Source of the DNA: JALUUH01 sp964636675
GTDB lineage: Bacteria > Pseudomonadota > Gammaproteobacteria > S012-40
Direction: 5' to 3'
Length of the DNA: 9,844 nucleotides
Assembly (NCBI GenBank): GCA_964636675.1
Contig: CAZWUO010000148.1
Location: 1 to 9,844 of the forward strand
In this document: piece after piece, positions 1 through 6,777 of the stretch
Position numbering within the stretch: the first letter of the stretch is position 1
How the letters are laid out: the number at the start of each line of letters is the position of its first letter
Made by a program: the position numbers and the translations under genes
Notes under the pieces: model-generated
Told to the model about the DNA's origin: nothing
The model's database searches: none
What the model saw: the letters and a program-made list of their open reading frames with translations, nothing else

Positions 1-260
1 GAAATGAATATGACGTACACTAAAAACCTAAATCTATAACGCCACGGGTATATACCCGTGGAGGGGCGATGCACAGCAATGTACATGTTTTGGCAGGCGT
101 TCAATATGTCGATGTTATAGTGAAACTAATTGAGCGTCATACGGCTAATTTTCTTCCCTAAAAAGTTAGGAATTTAGCGTCAATCACTACTTTGGTTATG
201 CAAAAAGTATCAGCTTTGCTCTGGTAGGAATGGATCGTGTTGCATCGATGTATCTCATCA
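1..260. other. Gene-free left edge with palindromes
   Basis: No convincing coding sequence lies here. The stretch holds a perfect 20-bp palindrome (listed separately). It also holds a small hairpin at 157-170, with CCTAA pairing with TTAGG across an AAAG loop. A GCATCG/CGATGC inverted pair (242-247 and 270-275) spans the mltD stop codon but encloses a 22-nt loop. None of these is followed by a clear T-run on the minus strand, so a terminator for mltD is not demonstrated. A 30-codon ORF at 69-161 exists but is probably chance. Confidence 0.6.
42..61. repeat. Perfect 20-bp palindrome (hairpin-forming)
   Basis: The left half CCACGGGTAT is followed directly by its exact reverse complement ATACCCGTGG. 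As RNA it would form a GC-rich stem of 7 pairs (CCACGGG/CCCGTGG) capped by TATATA. There is no T-run on either side, so it is not a standard intrinsic terminator. It could be a dispersed intergenic palindrome, a protein-binding site, or a transcript-end hairpin. The sequence alone does not decide. Confidence 0.75.
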
Positions 261-2051
261 TTATACGCCCGATGCTTGTCGAGTGACATTGATGTATAAA
301 GTGAGTCGTTGGCCGGGTTGTAGATATTTTTCTTTTTTAATACCGTTCCAGCGAATAATATCGTTCATGCCGATATTAAATTTGCGTGCGATGAGGGCGA
401 TTGAATCCCCGCGACGTACTCGGTAACCAATTTTTTGGGTAACCAATCCGCTGGCATGGGGCGAAAACGAGCCTCTTGATGCTTTAGCAAGGCGTCCCCG
501 TTTAGTCCAAATAACGAGTTTTTGTCCAGTCTTTAAGGTATCTCTCGGTGCTAAGCCATTCCATTTTGCGAGTGTGCGAACCCCTATTTTGTGCTTTCGG
601 GAGATATCCCAAAGAGTGTCCCCGCGGCGTACACGATAAACAATTTTTTGTTTGCCTTGGCGACGGGTGTTTTGCAATGACTTAAGGCGTTGCGATGAGC
701 TGAGTTTATATTGTGACTTACTCTTAACCGCAACAGGAATAACCAAGCCTTGTCCCTGGCGGATCATGTTGCCGCGTATATTATTGACATCTTTAATCAG
801 CGAGACGGTTGTATTGTATTTGTCGGCAATCGCGAGCAGTGATTCCCCTTTTTTGATTTTGTGGCGTGCCCATTTGACGCGTTTTTTCGCAGGTAAGGCT
901 GCGAGATTTTGCTTAAATATTTCTGCTTTTTCTATCGGTATTAATAGATGATGCGGGCCATCGGGATCGGTTGCCCAGCGATTAAATGCAGGGTTTAGCA
1001 GATACAATTTTTCGATGCTCATCTCGGCTAACTCCGCAGCGAGCGCGAGATCGATTTGTGACGTTGTTGCTACTTTTGCGAGATAGGGTTTGTTCGCAAT
1101 CGGTTTTATTTTGATATTGTATTTACTCGGGTTTTCAACAATAGCGGATATAGCGAGTAGTTTGGGCACATAGCCTCGAGTTTCTTTGGGCAAATCTAAT
1201 GACCAAAAATCGGTAGGTCGTCCTTTGCGTCGGTTTTTTCGGATTGCTTTGGATACCGTGCCTTGGCCCGAGTTATAAGCAGCGAGTGCGAGTAACCAAT
1301 CCCCTTTAAATGAACGATTGAGCCTTTTCAGCATTTTTATGGCGGCCTTTGTAGAGGCGAGTACATCGCGTCTACCGTCATACCACCAGTTTTGTTTTAA
1401 GCCATAAAGCCTTCCGGTGCTGGGAATAAATTGCCAGATACCGGCCGCACGTCCATGCGAGTATGCAAATGGTTGGAATGCACTTTCGACGATCGGCAAT
1501 AAAGCGATTTCTAAAGGTACGCCTTGTTTTTCGGCTTCTTCGACGATGAGATGGAGGTAAGGCTTAGCTCTGGTCGCTACTCTATCGATATAAGCTTGAT
1601 GGCGCACATACCATCTTAAATCGGCTTTGTTTCCTGCGTGTTCGTGTTGCAGTTGAAAACCGCGACGTATGCGTTCCCAAATATCGGCTGGGGTATCGCT
1701 TTTAACAAACAGTAATGTTCCTTTTTCTACGGGGTTATGCGGTATGGCGGCTTCGGCGTATAAATGAGAAGGCAGTTCCCGTTGCCCAGGTAATTGACCT
1801 ACCAGCGCGGCTTCGCCATCCCCAAGTTGCCCGAGGAGCAAGTCGATTTCGTTGTTCGATAACGCCGCAAGTTGAGGTAACCAATTGATAAATAGTGGTT
1901 CATCGTTTTGCCATTCAACATTTTCGGGTTGATTATCGGCGTTTGAAAAGGGGGAAAAGTGCACATTTTTACTGGCGCATCCACTGATTAATACTCCGCA
2001 GATGATCAATAAAATCAAATAAAAACAAGATTTTATCGAGTGCTTAGGCAT
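261..2051 (-). CDS. mltD: Membrane-bound lytic murein transglycosylase D (lipoprotein, three LysM)
   Basis: This 596-residue protein should cleave the MurNAc-GlcNAc bond of peptidoglycan non-hydrolytically, leaving 1,6-anhydro-MurNAc ends, from the inner face of the outer membrane. The N-terminus is a lipoprotein signal with a hydrophobic stretch (about residues 10-22) and a lipobox ISGC with Cys25 as the lipidated residue. Alanine at +2 fits outer-membrane sorting. The SLT domain spans about residues 165-280. Its catalytic glutamate is in PIVESAF (Glu189), followed by GIWQFIPSTGRLYGL and LALAAYNSGQG. Three LysM peptidoglycan-binding repeats follow at about 396-440, 471-515 and 542-586. The ATG at 2051 has AGAGGG about 9 nt upstream. 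The gene is divergent from the methyltransferase gene. In enteric bacteria gloB sits between them, but it is absent here. Identity is firm. Confidence 0.95.
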   Translation of the reverse strand: MPKHSIKSCFYLILLIICGVLISGCASKNVHFSPFSNADNQPENVEWQNDEPLFINWLPQLAALSNNEIDLLLGQLGDGEAALVGQLPGQRELPSHLYAEAAIPHNPVEKGTLLFVKSDTPADIWERIRRGFQLQHEHAGNKADLRWYVRHQAYIDRVATRAKPYLHLIVEEAEKQGVPLEIALLPIVESAFQPFAYSHGRAAGIWQFIPSTGRLYGLKQNWWYDGRRDVLASTKAAIKMLKRLNRSFKGDWLLALAAYNSGQGTVSKAIRKNRRKGRPTDFWSLDLPKETRGYVPKLLAISAIVENPSKYNIKIKPIANKPYLAKVATTSQIDLALAAELAEMSIEKLYLLNPAFNRWATDPDGPHHLLIPIEKAEIFKQNLAALPAKKRVKWARHKIKKGESLLAIADKYNTTVSLIKDVNNIRGNMIRQGQGLVIPVAVKSKSQYKLSSSQRLKSLQNTRRQGKQKIVYRVRRGDTLWDISRKHKIGVRTLAKWNGLAPRDTLKTGQKLVIWTKRGRLAKASRGSFSPHASGLVTQKIGYRVRRGDSIALIARKFNIGMNDIIRWNGIKKEKYLQPGQRLTLYINVTRQASGV

Positions 2052-2401
2052 GGCGATGATCCCTCTGTATGATGTAGTTATTATTTGGTATTAAAAATAG
2101 TGATTTTGGGTGGAATCGTAACATATTGACTTTAGTGGTGTATTTAAAAAGTTATAATATATTTTTAGCAAGCCCTGAGAATAAAAGATACTCTAATTAC
2201 GATCACGTTTCTGTTGCTTAGTTAACGGTTCCGGGCACAAAAACTGAAACGAATCGCTTACTGCTTCAGCGGGCTACTTTTAGCAAGAACAGCAAGAAGA
2301 GTGCCGCTAAAACTCATGAATTGGTTGCGAAAAAGAGTTTTTCCAGTACATAATTCCATTCGTGGATTGTGTTCTTGATTCAACATGGAGTTTGCCTACT
2401 A
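2052..2401. other. Divergent intergenic region, no gene seen
   Basis: This 350-bp gap between mltD and the methyltransferase gene must carry the promoters of both. A strong TATAAT lies at 2153-2158 for rightward transcription, which would leave a leader of roughly 240 nt. The leader contains an AGCGG/CCGCT inverted pair (2268-2272 and 2304-2308) enclosing a small GCTA/TAGC hairpin. I do not recognise a riboswitch. A plus-strand open stretch of about 43 codons ends at 2352 but has no start codon or ribosome site. No trace of gloB is visible. Confidence 0.55.
2126..2158 (+). promoter_or_regulatory. Candidate promoter for the methyltransferase-rnhA-dnaQ cluster
   Basis: A perfect -10 hexamer TATAAT is at 2153-2158. 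A good -35 hexamer TTGACT is at 2126-2131, but the 21-bp spacer is longer than the usual 16-18 bp. The true -35 may therefore be weaker and lie closer. This is the best sigma70-like -10 in the divergent region. Confidence 0.4.
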
Positions 2402-3196
2402 ATGCCATTTCAACATTTTTCAGATATAAAACCGGAGAAAAAAAATCCGTGTGGTTCTGATCAACAGGCCTGTAAACTCCTGTGGGAATGGTATCAGTCG
2501 CCCTTAGGTAAGGGCTTGGCGGAGGAAGAAAGCAAGCATTTAAAAGCGGTGTTACCGATGCTTTTTGGTTATTATTTGTTACAAATGGGCAAGCCTTTTG
2601 AGCCAAGCTACTTAGATGCTAGCCTTATTAGAAAGAAACTTATCATGAAGCTATGTCCAACTCAGTGTGATGATAACGGTTTTGTTTCTACACCGACTTC
2701 TTTATCGATTGCGTCTGATAGTGTCGACGTGGTTATTCTTCCGCATATTCTCGAATTACAGATAAATCCACACCAAGTGTTGCGTGAAGTCGATAGAGTG
2801 TTAGTGCCTGACGGGCATGTGGTTGTACTGGGTTTTAATCCTTGGGGAATGTGGGGAGTAAGAAATTGGGTTTCCCGTTGGCAGAGCACGCCGCCATGGT
2901 GCGGCAATTTTTTGAGTCCATTCAGAGTAAAAGATTGGTTGCGTTTGTTAAACTTTGAGCTACAAATAGCGGCTACTTTTTTTCACAAACCGCCGATTAA
3001 TACACATTACGTGAAAAACAACCTCAATCGCTGGGATGCGGTGAGTAGTAAACTTTGGCCGGCGTTTGGCGGAAGTTACGTTTTGGTGGCAAAGAAGCAG
3101 GTCATGACTTTAACTCAGATTCCTAAAATCTGGCGTCCAATGAAAAAGCTTGTGAAAACAAGATTAGCGGAAACCAATACCTCGCATCTTAAATAA
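2402..3196 (+). CDS. yafS: YafS-like class I SAM-dependent methyltransferase
   Basis: The 264-residue product resembles YafS-family proteins. The N-terminal block LWEWYQSPLGKGLAEEE...LFGYYLLQMG (about 27-63) is the family signature. The second half of a Rossmann methyltransferase follows: SDSVDVVILPHILEL (about 105-119), then PHQVLREVDRVLVPDGHVVVLGFNP (123-147). The glycine-rich SAM motif I is not recognisable; the stretch around 75-100 (KLIMKLCPTQCDDNG) lacks a GxGxG. E. coli YafS is also poor in this motif, so it is not necessarily a mutation. No specific substrate is known to me. I chose the ATG at 2402 (GGAG at 2387-2390, 11 nt upstream) over the GTG at 2369, which lacks a ribosome site and adds 11 residues not expected in the family. 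The rnhA start follows 42 nt after its stop, so cotranscription is likely. Confidence 0.8.
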   Translation: MPFQHFSDIKPEKKNPCGSDQQACKLLWEWYQSPLGKGLAEEESKHLKAVLPMLFGYYLLQMGKPFEPSYLDASLIRKKLIMKLCPTQCDDNGFVSTPTSLSIASDSVDVVILPHILELQINPHQVLREVDRVLVPDGHVVVLGFNPWGMWGVRNWVSRWQSTPPWCGNFLSPFRVKDWLRLLNFELQIAATFFHKPPINTHYVKNNLNRWDAVSSKLWPAFGGSYVLVAKKQVMTLTQIPKIWRPMKKLVKTRLAETNTSHLK

Positions 3197-3238
3197 CTAC
3201 AGAGATGTTTTTAATCCATCAGTAAGGTTAAATAATTA

Positions 3239-3700
3239 ATGAAAAAAGTAGAAATTTTTACCGACGGTGCATGTCGAGGGAATCCTGGGCCGGGCGGTTG
3301 GGGGGTCTTATTACGGTTTAATGAAGTTGAAAAAAGTTTATGCGGTGGTGTGCTAGATACCACCAATAATCGCATGGAAATGCAAGCGGTGATATCTGCG
3401 CTGCAAGCACTAAATGATCCCTGTGAAGTCGATATTACGACGGATTCACAATATGTTAAAAACGGAATTACTCAGTGGATCATTGGCTGGAAAAAAAACG
3501 GATGGCGTACTGCAGCGCGCAAACCCGTGAAAAATGTTGATTTATGGAAGATGCTGGATAAAGAGCAAGCAAAACATAAAATTCAATGGCATTGGGTTAA
3601 AGGGCATAGCGGACATCGAGAAAATGAATTAGTCGATGCACTCGCAAATCGAGGAATTGACGAGCTACTGACCAAAGGGTCAATAGGGGTAAAGGCGTGA
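3239..3700 (+). CDS. rnhA: Ribonuclease HI
   Basis: The 153-residue cytoplasmic enzyme hydrolyses the RNA strand of RNA-DNA hybrids, clearing R-loops and primers. All catalytic residues are visible: Asp9 (IFTDGAC), Glu47 (NNRMEM), Asp69 (TTDSQY) and Asp133 (ELVDALA), plus His123 in WVKGHSGH. The basic handle region KKNGWRTAARKPVKNVDLW (about 85-103), typical of bacterial type HI enzymes, is present. Length matches the family (E. coli 155). The ATG at 3239 has an AAGG about 11 nt upstream. The final TGA overlaps the GTG start of dnaQ, which places the two genes in one transcript with coupled translation. In E. coli the same two genes are adjacent but divergent. Confidence 0.97.
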   Translation: MKKVEIFTDGACRGNPGPGGWGVLLRFNEVEKSLCGGVLDTTNNRMEMQAVISALQALNDPCEVDITTDSQYVKNGITQWIIGWKKNGWRTAARKPVKNVDLWKMLDKEQAKHKIQWHWVKGHSGHRENELVDALANRGIDELLTKGSIGVKA

Positions 3701-4413
3701 GACAAATTGTATTAGATACCGAAACAACCGGTTTAGAGCCTAAACAAGGTCATCGGGTTATTGAGATCGGAGCGGTTGAATTAATCGACCGCCGGTTAAC
3801 TGGAAATCATTATCATCAATATTTACAACCCGACCGCGAGAGCGATGAAGCTGCGCTTGAAGTACATGGCATAACGTCTGAGTTTTTAGCAGACAAGCCA
3901 AGGTTTGCCGATGTGGTTGCAGAGTTTCTCGCGTATATAGAGGGTGCCGAGCTTATTATTCACAATGCGCCCTTTGATATAGGATTTCTTAATCACGAAT
4001 TATTGCTGTTGGGTACTCATTTGGGGGCTATCGCCGATAAGTGCAAAGTGCTGGATACACTTTTGCTGGCCAGAAAAATTCGTCCCGGACAAAGAAATAG
4101 TCTTGATGCATTATGCAAACATTATGGCATCGACAATGGGCATCGAGAATTGCATGGAGCCTTATTAGATTCCGAAATATTGGCCGATGTTTATTTGGCG
4201 ATGACCGGGGGGCAGATTAATCTGTTATTAGGCGGGCAGGGTACTTTAGCCGGTGAAACAGAAGTATCTGAAATAAGGCGAGTATCCTCTGCGAGATCGC
4301 CGCTAAAGATTATTTATGCGCAACAAGATGAGTTAGCAGCGCATGAAGCGTGTTTAGACCGTATCGATAAAGCGTCAAATAGTGTAACGGTTTGGCGCAA
4401 GAGTACGCATTAA
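3697..4413 (+). CDS. dnaQ: DNA polymerase III epsilon subunit (3'-5' proofreading exonuclease)
   Basis: The 238-residue protein is the proofreading subunit of the replicative polymerase core. It is a DEDDh exonuclease. ExoI is LDTETTG (Asp7, Glu9), ExoII is HNAPFDIGFLN (Asp94), and ExoIII has His153 (ELHGALLD) and Asp158. After the catalytic domain comes GGQINLLL (Gln173 on), aligned with the clamp-binding QTSMAF of E. coli DnaQ and consistent with a beta-clamp contact. The C-terminal tail (about 180-238) would bind the alpha subunit. The start is GTG inside a GTGA overlap with the rnhA stop, with AAAGG just upstream. The stop overlaps the convergent phhB stop by 4 bp. Identity is firm. Confidence 0.96.
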   Translation: MRQIVLDTETTGLEPKQGHRVIEIGAVELIDRRLTGNHYHQYLQPDRESDEAALEVHGITSEFLADKPRFADVVAEFLAYIEGAELIIHNAPFDIGFLNHELLLLGTHLGAIADKCKVLDTLLLARKIRPGQRNSLDALCKHYGIDNGHRELHGALLDSEILADVYLAMTGGQINLLLGGQGTLAGETEVSEIRRVSSARSPLKIIYAQQDELAAHEACLDRIDKASNSVTVWRKSTH

Positions 4414-4748
4414 CTAATGGCTGATTCATAGATTTCGTTTGCTTTTTTGGCCATGATGAAGTCATTTTCGTGTAAACCTTTAATTTTGTGCGTATAAAAA
4501 ACAACCTTGCAATATCCCCAGCCCACCGTCATGTCAGGGTGATGAAACTCTTGTTCTGCAATGAGTGCAAGCTTGTTTAAAAAGTTCACCGCCAGCACAA
4601 AGTTAGCAAATGTAAATTTGCGCTGAATTTTGCCCGCGTTATCGACTAACTCCCACTGTTCAACACGCGCGAGAAATTTCTCTGCGGCTTCTGTTGTTAA
4701 TGTTGGGGCGCCTCTTTCACAGGGAATACACGAGTCGGGTAAAGTCAT
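4410..4748 (-). CDS. phhB: Pterin-4a-carbinolamine dehydratase
   Basis: The 112-residue protein dehydrates 4a-hydroxytetrahydrobiopterin to quinonoid dihydropterin, recycling the cofactor of phenylalanine hydroxylase. The family signature is complete. It begins EFHHPDM with His69-His70-Pro71, continues with WGY (77-79) and a third histidine in YTHKIKG (His87), and ends with Asp96. The N-terminal CIPCERG is common in proteobacterial members. I chose the ATG at 4748 (AGGAG 7 nt upstream) over the TTG one codon earlier. No phenylalanine hydroxylase gene (phhA) is adjacent, so its partner must lie elsewhere or the protein has another role. It has its own good promoter and converges on dnaQ, so a shared terminator or transcript interference is possible. 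Confidence 0.93.
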   Translation of the reverse strand: MTLPDSCIPCERGAPTLTTEAAEKFLARVEQWELVDNAGKIQRKFTFANFVLAVNFLNKLALIAEQEFHHPDMTVGWGYCKVVFYTHKIKGLHENDFIMAKKANEIYESAIS

Positions 4749-4766
4749 CAAATAACTCCTAACAAA

Positions 4767-4794
4767 ATAATATTGGAAATAGCGTATGTTACAA
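4767..4794 (-). promoter_or_regulatory. Probable sigma70 promoter of phhB
   Basis: Read on the minus strand there is TTGTAA (-35, 4794-4789), a 16-bp spacer and TATTAT (-10, 4772-4767, five of six matches). Transcription would start near 4760, giving a very short leader that contains just the AGGAG ribosome site. Confidence 0.6.
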
Positions 4795-4915
4795 AATTTA
4801 GGTATTGCATAGGTGACTCATTTTTATATTCAGTTCGGCATATTTAAGCACATTGTGCATGATTTTCTAGGTATTTATTGCTTTGATTGAAAAATGATCA
4901 CCAGTGTGCGGTAAA

Positions 4916-4963
4916 GGGCCTGATAATGCAGTCATCTCGTGCCATCAGGTCCTCATCGTTTTT
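4916..4963 (+). terminator. 9-bp hairpin followed by T5 (possible terminator or leader hairpin)
   Basis: GGGCCTGAT (4916-4924) pairs with ATCAGGTCC (4944-4952) across a 19-nt loop, with one G-U pair. A run of five T follows at 4959-4963, 6 nt after the stem. The large loop and the gap to the T-run make it a poor intrinsic terminator. If transcription of hemH starts upstream of it, it could act as an attenuator-like leader. Confidence 0.3.
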
Positions 4964-4966
4964 CAG

Positions 4967-4993
4967 TTGCAAGCGTATGGACTGTTTTATAAC
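4967..4993 (+). promoter_or_regulatory. Weak candidate promoter for hemH
   Basis: TTGCAA (4967-4972) and TATAAC (4988-4993) are separated by 15 bp, slightly short for sigma70. This would leave a leader of about 105 nt before the hemH ATG. Confidence 0.3.
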
Positions 4994-5104
4994 GCATCTT
5001 CATCGTGTAACATTCGCTTAAATTTTTTATTGTTCTTACAACCGCCGGGTGACTTGCCGGATGATTTATAAATTATTTAGTTAAAACATACTCTTGAAGG
5101 AAAT

Positions 5105-6127
5105 ATGTCTTTTTACAGAAATGGTTCAACAGCCCACGATGTCGCAAAAACAGGTATATTGCTGGTTAACCTAGGAACACCTGAAGAAGCGAGTGTTTCC
5201 GCCGTCAAAAAATACCTAAAAGAGTTTCTTTGGGATAGGCGCGTGGTGGAATTGCCGCGGGTGATATGGTGGTTTTATTTAAATGGCGTGGTGCTGAAGA
5301 CTCGGCCTCGCCAGTCGGCTGAAATCTACCAAAAGGTGTGGACGCCAGACGGTTCTCCATTGAAAGTCATTACCGAAAAATTTACGCATAAACTCAGGTC
5401 GGTGATCAATGAGCGCCTGGGTGCTAATGTCGTTGTGCAATATGCGATGCGTTATGGGCAGCCATCGGTACGTAGCATTATGCAAGCGTTGCATGATCAG
5501 CAGGTGACCCGCTTACTTATTTTGCCGTTATATCCGCAATATTCGGCGACCACATCGGCATCGGTGACCGATGCCGTATTTACTGAGTTATTGCATTGGC
5601 GCATGGTACCTGAGCTACGTACCATTAACAGTTATGCGACTCACCCCGCATATATTAACGCAATTGCTGCGAGTATTAGACAGCATTGGCATGCCAACGG
5701 GCGCGCACAACGGTTACTTTTTTCTTTCCATTCCATCCCGCAATCCTACGTTGATAAAGGTGATATTTATCAAGTTGAATGCATGAACACCGTACGTGAA
5801 GTCGTGGACGTACTTGAGATCTCAGACAGCGAGTGGAGTGTTGCTTTTCAGTCGCGGCTTGGTCGCCAAAAATGGGTACAGCCATACACCGATAAGACCT
5901 TAATAAAATGGGCGCAACAAGGCTTAGAAAGTGTGGATGTTGTATGCCCCGGTTTTGCGGTGGATTGTTTGGAAACGCTGGAGGAGATTAACCAGGAAAA
6001 TCGAGAATATTTTTTGGACAACGGTGGTTCGCGTTATTCCTATATTCCAGCGTTAAATGATAGTGATGATCATGTAAATTGCATGGTTGAGATGATAGAA
6101 AAACACCTCTTAAACTGGGGTTGTTAG
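5105..6127 (+). CDS. hemH: Ferrochelatase
   Basis: The 340-residue enzyme inserts ferrous iron into protoporphyrin IX, the last step of protohaem synthesis, at the cytoplasmic side of the inner membrane. The N-terminal GILLVNLGTPEEAS (17-30) and the segment LPLYPQYSATTSASV (140-154) are typical. The metal-binding histidine is in FSFHSIP (His209), where most homologues read FSFHGIP. The conserved acidic site CPGFAVDCLETLEEI (281-295) carries Glu290. Length is normal for proteobacterial enzymes (320-340). No iron-sulphur cysteine cluster is evident; the C-terminal Cys340 is isolated. The ATG at 5105 has AAGGA about 6 nt upstream. An outer-membrane protein gene follows 25 nt after the stop and may be cotranscribed. 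Confidence 0.96.
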   Translation: MSFYRNGSTAHDVAKTGILLVNLGTPEEASVSAVKKYLKEFLWDRRVVELPRVIWWFYLNGVVLKTRPRQSAEIYQKVWTPDGSPLKVITEKFTHKLRSVINERLGANVVVQYAMRYGQPSVRSIMQALHDQQVTRLLILPLYPQYSATTSASVTDAVFTELLHWRMVPELRTINSYATHPAYINAIAASIRQHWHANGRAQRLLFSFHSIPQSYVDKGDIYQVECMNTVREVVDVLEISDSEWSVAFQSRLGRQKWVQPYTDKTLIKWAQQGLESVDVVCPGFAVDCLETLEEINQENREYFLDNGGSRYSYIPALNDSDDHVNCMVEMIEKHLLNWGC

Positions 6128-6152
6128 GGTTTTTGTTTTTAGGGTGTAATAC

Positions 6153-6689
6153 ATGTTGAAGAAAATAGTGATGCTAGGTGTGCTGACAAGCGTTGGTTTT
6201 AGCGCAAACGCCTTTGCAAGTAACGGTGAGTTTTATTGGTTGCCGCGCATTGGGGCAGCGGTATTTGATACTCAAAGTTACTTCTCTGATGAACCTATGA
6301 CGCAAGTTGGCTTAGTGTATGGTTATGGTTTGTTCGCGAATTTAGCCATAGAGGTGGAAGGCAGTATGAGCATTGGTGGTGGGCGTTATTCAACCAGTGC
6401 GGGAGCTGGAAAATACAAAGGTTCGATGCTGGGTGCATTTGGCGTAGGGCGCTATCCTATAGCCGATCAAAATATATATCTCAAAGCGAAACTAGGAGGG
6501 GTGTACCAAAACATCAAACATACCACTCCGGGAACTCAGGTTGCAGATGAGCGTATCACTGATTTTGTCATGCAAGCAGGTCTCGGTTTTGGTTATCAAT
6601 TTGATAGTGGCATTTCTGCAGAATTGGAATACGTGCGCGGTGGATCATCGTTTGACCAGTTTCTTTTTGGCGTGAATTATATGTATTAG
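6153..6689 (+). CDS. Small outer-membrane beta-barrel protein (OmpA/OprF-N-like)
   Basis: The 178-residue product has a clear Sec signal peptide: MLKK, a hydrophobic core to about residue 18, and cleavage after A-F-A at about residue 22. The mature part of about 156 residues alternates polar and hydrophobic residues with many Gly and aromatic positions. Examples are MTQVGLVYGYGLFANLAIEVEGSM, GSMLGAFGVGRYPI, IYLKAKLGGVYQNI, DFVMQAGLGFGYQF and ISAELEYVRG. It ends in FLFGVNYMY, with a terminal aromatic residue as in substrates of the BAM assembly machine. This fits an 8-stranded barrel of the outer-membrane beta-barrel family. There is no peptidoglycan-binding C-terminal domain. The ribosome site AGGG lies shortly before the ATG, 25 nt after hemH. 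Specific function is unknown; a structural, adhesin or small-molecule role cannot be told apart. Confidence 0.8.
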   Translation: MLKKIVMLGVLTSVGFSANAFASNGEFYWLPRIGAAVFDTQSYFSDEPMTQVGLVYGYGLFANLAIEVEGSMSIGGGRYSTSAGAGKYKGSMLGAFGVGRYPIADQNIYLKAKLGGVYQNIKHTTPGTQVADERITDFVMQAGLGFGYQFDSGISAELEYVRGGSSFDQFLFGVNYMY

Positions 6690-6691
6690 TA

Positions 6692-6720
6692 TTGATCCCA
6701 GTTGGCTTTTTCTCCAAAAT
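6692..6720 (+). promoter_or_regulatory. Candidate promoter of the pirin-reductase operon
   Basis: TTGATC (6692-6697) and CAAAAT (6715-6720) are separated by 17 bp, each with four of six consensus matches. The position between the beta-barrel gene stop and the pirin ribosome site is right. Strength is modest. Confidence 0.3.
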
Positions 6721-6747
6721 ATTCTGCTCAGTTTCGTGATTAATCAG

Positions 6748-6765
6748 AAGTTCCCTAGAGAACTT
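6748..6765. promoter_or_regulatory. Dyad AAGTTC-N6-GAACTT before the pirin ribosome site
   Basis: AAGTTC (6748-6753) and its reverse complement GAACTT (6760-6765) flank CCTAGA. The dyad ends just before the AGGAGG ribosome site (6766-6771), one nucleotide from forming part of it. It could be an operator for a repressor or a small hairpin that limits ribosome access. Confidence 0.4.
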
Positions 6766-6777
6766 AGGAGGAAGATA

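Larger units (their letters stand above)
4749..5104. other. Divergent intergenic region phhB-hemH, no gene seen
   Basis: This gap of about 356 bp holds the phhB promoter at its left end, a 9-bp hairpin in the middle, and a weak candidate hemH promoter. A CCGG-flanked 8-nt loop (CCGG GTGACTTG CCGG) lies around 5042-5060 but is too short to interpret. No ORF with a ribosome site is visible. The gap is long for two housekeeping genes, so regulation of hemH by iron or haem is conceivable, but I see no clear Fur box. Confidence 0.5.

Noticed and set aside
69..161. 30-codon ORF with GGAGGGG before its ATG
   Set aside because: The ribosome site is very close to the ATG and overlaps the edge of the palindrome; the peptide shows no recognisable signal, domain or family, and length is within chance.
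2224..2352. Open plus-strand frame ending in ...KTHELVAKKSFSST
   Set aside because: It follows a TAG and has no ATG, GTG or usable TTG start and no ribosome site; it is more likely an untranslated leader.
2307..2606. 99-codon minus-strand ORF opposite the methyltransferase
   Set aside because: It lies antisense over a gene with clear family similarity, so it is a shadow frame.
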